This document shows, one piece after another, positions 14,239 through 17,254 of a DNA stretch of 17,254 bases (positions are counted from its first letter, which is position 1; each line of letters begins with the position of its first letter). Source of the DNA: CALXCT01 sp964422185 (GTDB lineage Bacteria > Bacillota > Clostridia > Oscillospirales > Oscillospiraceae); assembly GCA_964422185.1 (NCBI GenBank), contig CAYRAG010000039.1, forward strand, positions 1 through 17,254, in the 5' to 3' direction. The position numbers were made by a program, and so were the translations under genes. The notes beneath the pieces are model-generated. The model ran no database searches, had not been told where the DNA came from, and worked only from the letters and a program-made list of their open reading frames with translations.

Positions 14239-14791
14239 GGAGAAAGCGCGGCTGCGCACCGCGCTTCTGGCGCAGGCGGCCGCTCTGTCCCCCGCGCAGC
14301 GTGCGCGGAGCGACGAGGCGCTGTTCCGGAATCTGGAATCCCTGCCTCAGTTTGCCCGCAGCCGGGTCATTCTGGCGTTCGCGGGCATGGGAACGGAGCC
14401 GGACACCCTGCCGTTTCTCCGGCGTCTGGCGGAGCGCGGCAAAACCGTCGCCCTGCCCCGGTATCTGCCGGATCGCAGCCTGGTCTGCCATCTCCTGGTG
14501 CCGGATCAGCTCCTCCGCCTCCACCCGTACGGAATGGAGGAGCCGCCGGAACACGCGCCCGTCGTGGCGCAATGTGAGATCGACTTTGCGCTGATCCCCG
14601 CCGTGTGCTACGACCGTCCTGGAAACCGCCTGGGCCGGGGCGCCGGCTGCTACGACCGCTGGCTGGCGGGATACCGCGGTTTCTCCGCCGGACTGTGCCG
14701 GGACTGCCTGCTGCAGGAGTCCCTGCCCGCGGAGCCCCACGACCGCCCTGTCCGCGCCGTTCTCACGGAGACGCAGGTCTTCCTGCGCTGA
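14222..14791 (+). CDS. 5-formyltetrahydrofolate cyclo-ligase (MTHFS/YgfA family)
   Basis: This 189-aa enzyme converts 5-formyl-THF to 5,10-methenyl-THF using ATP, returning stored folate to one-carbon metabolism. It has 'ARLRTALLAQAAALSPAQRA' at the N-terminus (shown in part: ALSPAQRA), 'GMGTEPDTLPFL' with Glu59, 'YGMEEP' (103-108) and the C-terminal binding motif 'LGRGAGCYDRWL' (137-148). The usual form of the last is LG.GGGYYDR.L, so two positions differ (Ala and Cys). The TTG at 14222 is the only reasonable start that keeps the N-terminal helix; its SD (GAAGAAG, about 10 nt upstream) is weak. A GAGGAG at 14238 might serve a downstream non-ATG start such as CTG at 14252. The overlap with the DJ-1 gene suggests coupling. 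Confidence 0.85.
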   Translation: MSTAAEEKARLRTALLAQAAALSPAQRARSDEALFRNLESLPQFARSRVILAFAGMGTEPDTLPFLRRLAERGKTVALPRYLPDRSLVCHLLVPDQLLRLHPYGMEEPPEHAPVVAQCEIDFALIPAVCYDRPGNRLGRGAGCYDRWLAGYRGFSAGLCRDCLLQESLPAEPHDRPVRAVLTETQVFLR

Positions 14792-14798
14792 CCGCCGC

Positions 14799-14819
14799 GC
14801 CTGGAACCAGGCTGTTTTT
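14799..14819 (+). terminator. Short terminator-like hairpin between the cyclo-ligase and mltG
   Basis: The stem GCCTG/CAGGC (14799-14803 and 14808-14812) has a 4-nt loop, followed by TGTTTTTC with five T at 14815-14819. The stem is short and the mltG ATG follows 26 nt later, with no promoter visible in that space. Partial termination with read-through is likely. Confidence 0.5.
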
Positions 14820-14845
14820 CTCTCTTTCTGGAAAGGAAGGTACCC

Positions 14846-15979
14846 ATGTCACAGCAAGAGCGTGATTCTGATACACGCCGCAACAGCAGCGGTTCGTCCT
14901 CCTCCGGCAGATCCCGCACCACTGCCCGCCGCCGCCGGCGCCACCCGATCATCTCCGCGCTGATGTATGTGCTTACCGTCATCGCCGTCTCCGTCATCCT
15001 GGCCACCGTCATCTGGGTGGCGGCCAACGATGTGCTGGCCCTGAACAAGGAGCCGCTCACCGCCACCATCGTGGTGCACGACGAGGACACCTTTGACCAG
15101 GTGGCGGATCAGCTGAAAGAGGAGGGCATCATCGAGTACAAGTTTCTGTTCGGCCTGTTCGCCTCGTTCACCCACACCAGAGACTCCATTGTGCCCGGCA
15201 GCTACAACCTCAATACCGATATGGACTACCGGGCCATCCTCTCCAATCTGGGCTCCCGATCCACCTCCCGGGTGGAGATCACCGTCACCATCCCCGAGGG
15301 GTACACCGTGCAGCAGACTTTCGCCCTGCTGGAGGAAAAGGGCGTGTCCACCGTCGGGCAGCTCAACGATATGGCCGCCAACCACGACTATAAATTCTCT
15401 TTCCTGGAGGGGATCCCCCTGGGCGACCCCAGCCGGCTGGAGGGCTTCCTCTACCCGGACACCTACAACTTCTATCTCAACCACGATCCGCTGTATGTCA
15501 TCAACAAGATGCTCCAGGGCTTTGACGCCCGGGTCACGGAGGATGTCCGGCAGAAGATCGAGGACAGCGACTTCGACATGCGCCAGATCCTGACCATCGC
15601 GTCCCTCATCGAGAAAGAGACGGACGGCAGAGACCGCACCATGATCTCCTCGGTCATCTACAACCGGCTGAACAACCCCAACTCGTCCGCCGGCACAAAC
15701 GGCTACCTGCAGATCGACGCGACACTGGCCTATATCAACGGCGGCAAGGTGCCCACGGAGGCGGACCGCTCCATCGACTCGCCGTACAACACTTACATGT
15801 ACAAGGGTCTGCCGCCCGCGCCCATCGCGAATCCCGGACTCGCCTCCATCGAGGCGGCGCTGGATCCGGACGAGACCAGGAACTACTACTATGTCCTGGG
15901 GGACGACGGCACCCACCACTTCTTCCGCACCTACTCCGAAATGCAGAACTTCATGGCGACGCAGGAGCGGTACAACTAA
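14846..15979 (+). CDS. mltG: MltG endolytic peptidoglycan transglycosylase (YceG-like)
   Basis: MltG cuts nascent glycan strands at the outer face of the membrane and sets glycan length. The 377-aa product has a basic, Ser-rich cytoplasmic tail (1-35, with an Arg run at 28-32), one membrane helix at about 36-60, a LysM-like segment ('VVHDEDTFDQVADQLKEEGII', about 77-96), and the catalytic YceG domain. The catalytic Glu256 is in 'IASLIEKET', equivalent to Glu218 of E. coli MltG. Downstream 'YLQIDATLAYI', 'YNTYMYKGLPPAPIANPG' and 'FRTYSEMQ' are family hallmarks. The ATG at 14846 has AAGGAAGG 5 nt upstream. Gene order mltG then U32 matches Bacillus yrrL-yrrN/O except that the methyltransferase yrrM is missing. 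Confidence 0.93.
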   Translation: MSQQERDSDTRRNSSGSSSSGRSRTTARRRRRHPIISALMYVLTVIAVSVILATVIWVAANDVLALNKEPLTATIVVHDEDTFDQVADQLKEEGIIEYKFLFGLFASFTHTRDSIVPGSYNLNTDMDYRAILSNLGSRSTSRVEITVTIPEGYTVQQTFALLEEKGVSTVGQLNDMAANHDYKFSFLEGIPLGDPSRLEGFLYPDTYNFYLNHDPLYVINKMLQGFDARVTEDVRQKIEDSDFDMRQILTIASLIEKETDGRDRTMISSVIYNRLNNPNSSAGTNGYLQIDATLAYINGGKVPTEADRSIDSPYNTYMYKGLPPAPIANPGLASIEAALDPDETRNYYYVLGDDGTHHFFRTYSEMQNFMATQERYN

Positions 15980-15992
15980 ACGGCTGTACTCA

Positions 15993-16019
15993 GGGGGCCG
16001 CTCAGGCGGCCCCCTTTTT
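15993..16019 (+). terminator. Terminator hairpin between mltG and the U32 gene
   Basis: A perfect 9-bp stem, GGGGGCCGC (15993-16001) with GCGGCCCCC (16006-16014), encloses loop TCAG and is followed by TTTTT (16015-16019). Only 18 nt separate it from the U32 ATG and no promoter is visible between, so expression of the U32 gene probably depends on read-through. Confidence 0.85.
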
Positions 16020-16037
16020 CCGCGGGAGGGATCCATC

Positions 16038-17254
16038 ATGCCGAAACAAACCCTGGAGCTGCTGGCTCCCGCCGGGGATCGGGAGCGGCTGGAGATGGCG
16101 CTGGCCTACGGCGCGGACGCCGTCTACCTCGCGGGCCCGGACTACGGCATGCGCTCGTTTGCGGGCAACTTCACCCCGGAGGAGCTGCCCGGCGCCATCC
16201 GGCTGTGCCACGACCGGGGGGTAAAGGTTCATGTGACCTGCAACACCATGCCCCGCAACGGCGAGATCGACCGGCTCCCGGAATGGCTGGAACTGCTGGA
16301 GCAGGCGGGCGCGGACGCAATTATCCTGGCGGATGTGGGCGTGCTGGCGCTCGCCAGGCGCTACGCGCCCCATGTGCAGATCCATGTCAGCACCCAGGCC
16401 AGCGTGGTCAACTATCAGACCGCGGCCGCCTGGTACGATCTGGGCGCCAGCCGGGTCATCCTGGCCCGGGAGCTGAGTCTGGACGAGATCGCCGAGATCC
16501 GGGCCAGAACCCCCAGGCAGCTGGAGCTGGAGGCGTTTGCCCACGGCGCCATGTGTGTCAGCTACTCCGGACGCTGCCTGCTGTCCGACTACATGACCGG
16601 TCTGGACCGGGACTCCAACCGGGGCGCCTGCGCCCAGCCCTGCCGCTACCAGTACGCCCTGGTGGAGGAGAAGCGGCCCGGCCAGTACTTCCCCATCGTT
16701 GAGGAGGCGGGCGAGACCTACCTGCTCAACTCCCGGGACATGTGCATGATCGACCACATCGACGACCTGATCCGGGTGGGACTGGACTCCATCAAAATCG
16801 AGGGCAGGGCGAAATCCGCCTACTATACCGCTATTGTGACCGGCGCCTACCGCCACGCCATTGACGCGGCAGCCGCGGGGCTCCCACTGGATCCGGTCTG
16901 GCGGGAGGAGGTGGAGAAAGTCAGCCACAGGCACTACTCCACCGGCTTCTACTACGGCCAGCCCGGCCAGTACACCTCCAGCGCCCGGTACATCCGAAAC
17001 TGGCAGATCGTGGCGGTCGTCACCGCCTGCACTCCGGACGGCCTGGCCACCCTGTCCCTGCGCAACAAATTCTCCGCCGGCGATCCGCTGGAACTGGTGG
17101 GCCCGGATGTCGCCCCCGTTCCCCTGACCGCGGAGGGCATGGCGCTTCCGGACGGCACCCGGCCGGCGCAGGTGCGCACGCCTCAGACGGTGTTCACCAT
17201 GCCCCTGCCCCGCCAGGTACCCCCGCTGTCCATTCTCCGCCGCCAGGCGGATCT
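16038..17254 (+). CDS. U32 family protein (TrhP/YrrN-YrrO-like), 3' truncated by the window
   Basis: The reading frame is open from the ATG at 16038 to the window edge (405 complete codons), with GGGAGGG 7-8 nt upstream. It has 'LELLAPAGDRERLEMALAYGADAVY' (6-30, in parts LLAPAG and YGADAVY) and a complete U32 signature at 165-183: E-x-F-x2-G-A-M-C-x4-G-x-C-x-L-S. Cys173, Cys180, and the pair Cys198/Cys202 in 'GACAQPCRY' fit the [4Fe-4S] cluster ligands of this family. Despite the 'peptidase U32' name, members such as TrhP and RlhA hydroxylate tRNA U34 or 23S rRNA with prephenate-derived chemistry. Neighbourhood with mltG points to the YrrN/YrrO (TrhP) type. 'RDMCMIDHIDDLIRVGLDSIKIEGR' region is also typical. 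The C-terminus lies outside the window. Confidence 0.9.
   Translation, partial: MPKQTLELLAPAGDRERLEMALAYGADAVYLAGPDYGMRSFAGNFTPEELPGAIRLCHDRGVKVHVTCNTMPRNGEIDRLPEWLELLEQAGADAIILADVGVLALARRYAPHVQIHVSTQASVVNYQTAAAWYDLGASRVILARELSLDEIAEIRARTPRQLELEAFAHGAMCVSYSGRCLLSDYMTGLDRDSNRGACAQPCRYQYALVEEKRPGQYFPIVEEAGETYLLNSRDMCMIDHIDDLIRVGLDSIKIEGRAKSAYYTAIVTGAYRHAIDAAAAGLPLDPVWREEVEKVSHRHYSTGFYYGQPGQYTSSARYIRNWQIVAVVTACTPDGLATLSLRNKFSAGDPLELVGPDVAPVPLTAEGMALPDGTRPAQVRTPQTVFTMPLPRQVPPLSILRRQAD

Noticed and set aside
1..17254. Mobile elements, defence islands, tRNA/rRNA genes or CRISPR arrays
   Set aside because: No transposase, integrase, phage or nuclease motifs, no regularly spaced repeats and no tRNA-like cloverleaf were seen; gene content is housekeeping and metabolic.

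Overview
The window looks like a chromosomal segment of a GC-rich (roughly 60-65% by eye), low-oxygen Firmicute, probably class Clostridia and perhaps an Oscillospirales-like gut organism. The evidence is a walRKHI cell-wall two-component operon, a glutaconate-type CoA-transferase pair, a TrpXYZ/COG2984-type ABC system, an mltG-U32 gene order like that of Bacillus yrrL-yrrN/O, purine-rich Shine-Dalgarno sites before nearly every gene, and TTGACA/TATAAT promoters. The taxonomic level is inference. I see no rRNA, tRNA, CRISPR, IS or phage genes. All but the last gene appear complete; the last runs off the right edge.

Layout. (1) 68-2332 (+): a small unrecognised 90-aa protein, then the two subunits of a family I (GctAB-like) CoA-transferase, tightly coupled and closed by a strong terminator. 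(2) 2490-3440 (+): a single-gene unit for a monoacylglycerol-lipase-like alpha/beta hydrolase, with its own promoter and a shared bidirectional terminator. (3) 8893-3568 (-): a five-gene operon NUDIX hydrolase-walR-walK-walH-walI, driven by a near-consensus extended -10 promoter. (4) 11975-9047 (-): a lipoprotein substrate-binding protein, permease and ATPase of one ABC importer. A terminator-like hairpin plus an extra promoter separates the binding protein from the two membrane-side genes. (5) 12158-17254 (+): a run of housekeeping genes: WecG/TagA glycosyltransferase, divergent thymidylate kinase, DJ-1/PfpI protein, 5-formyl-THF cyclo-ligase, MltG and a U32 protein (TrhP/YrrN-O-like).

How they fit together. 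WalRK with its membrane modulators WalH/WalI, the WecG/TagA teichoic-acid-type glycosyltransferase and MltG all concern cell-envelope growth. Thymidylate kinase and 5-FCL touch nucleotide and folate metabolism. The CoA-transferase operon points to organic-acid or amino-acid fermentation.

I found no clearly new defence or mobile system. The most promising undescribed item is the 90-aa protein translationally coupled to the CoA-transferase. Also worth attention are the hairpins placed inside transcription units (before the permease, mltG and U32 genes), the terminator/promoter overlap in the ABC operon, a Shine-Dalgarno-presenting hairpin before the DJ-1 gene, and a marked abundance of GATC.
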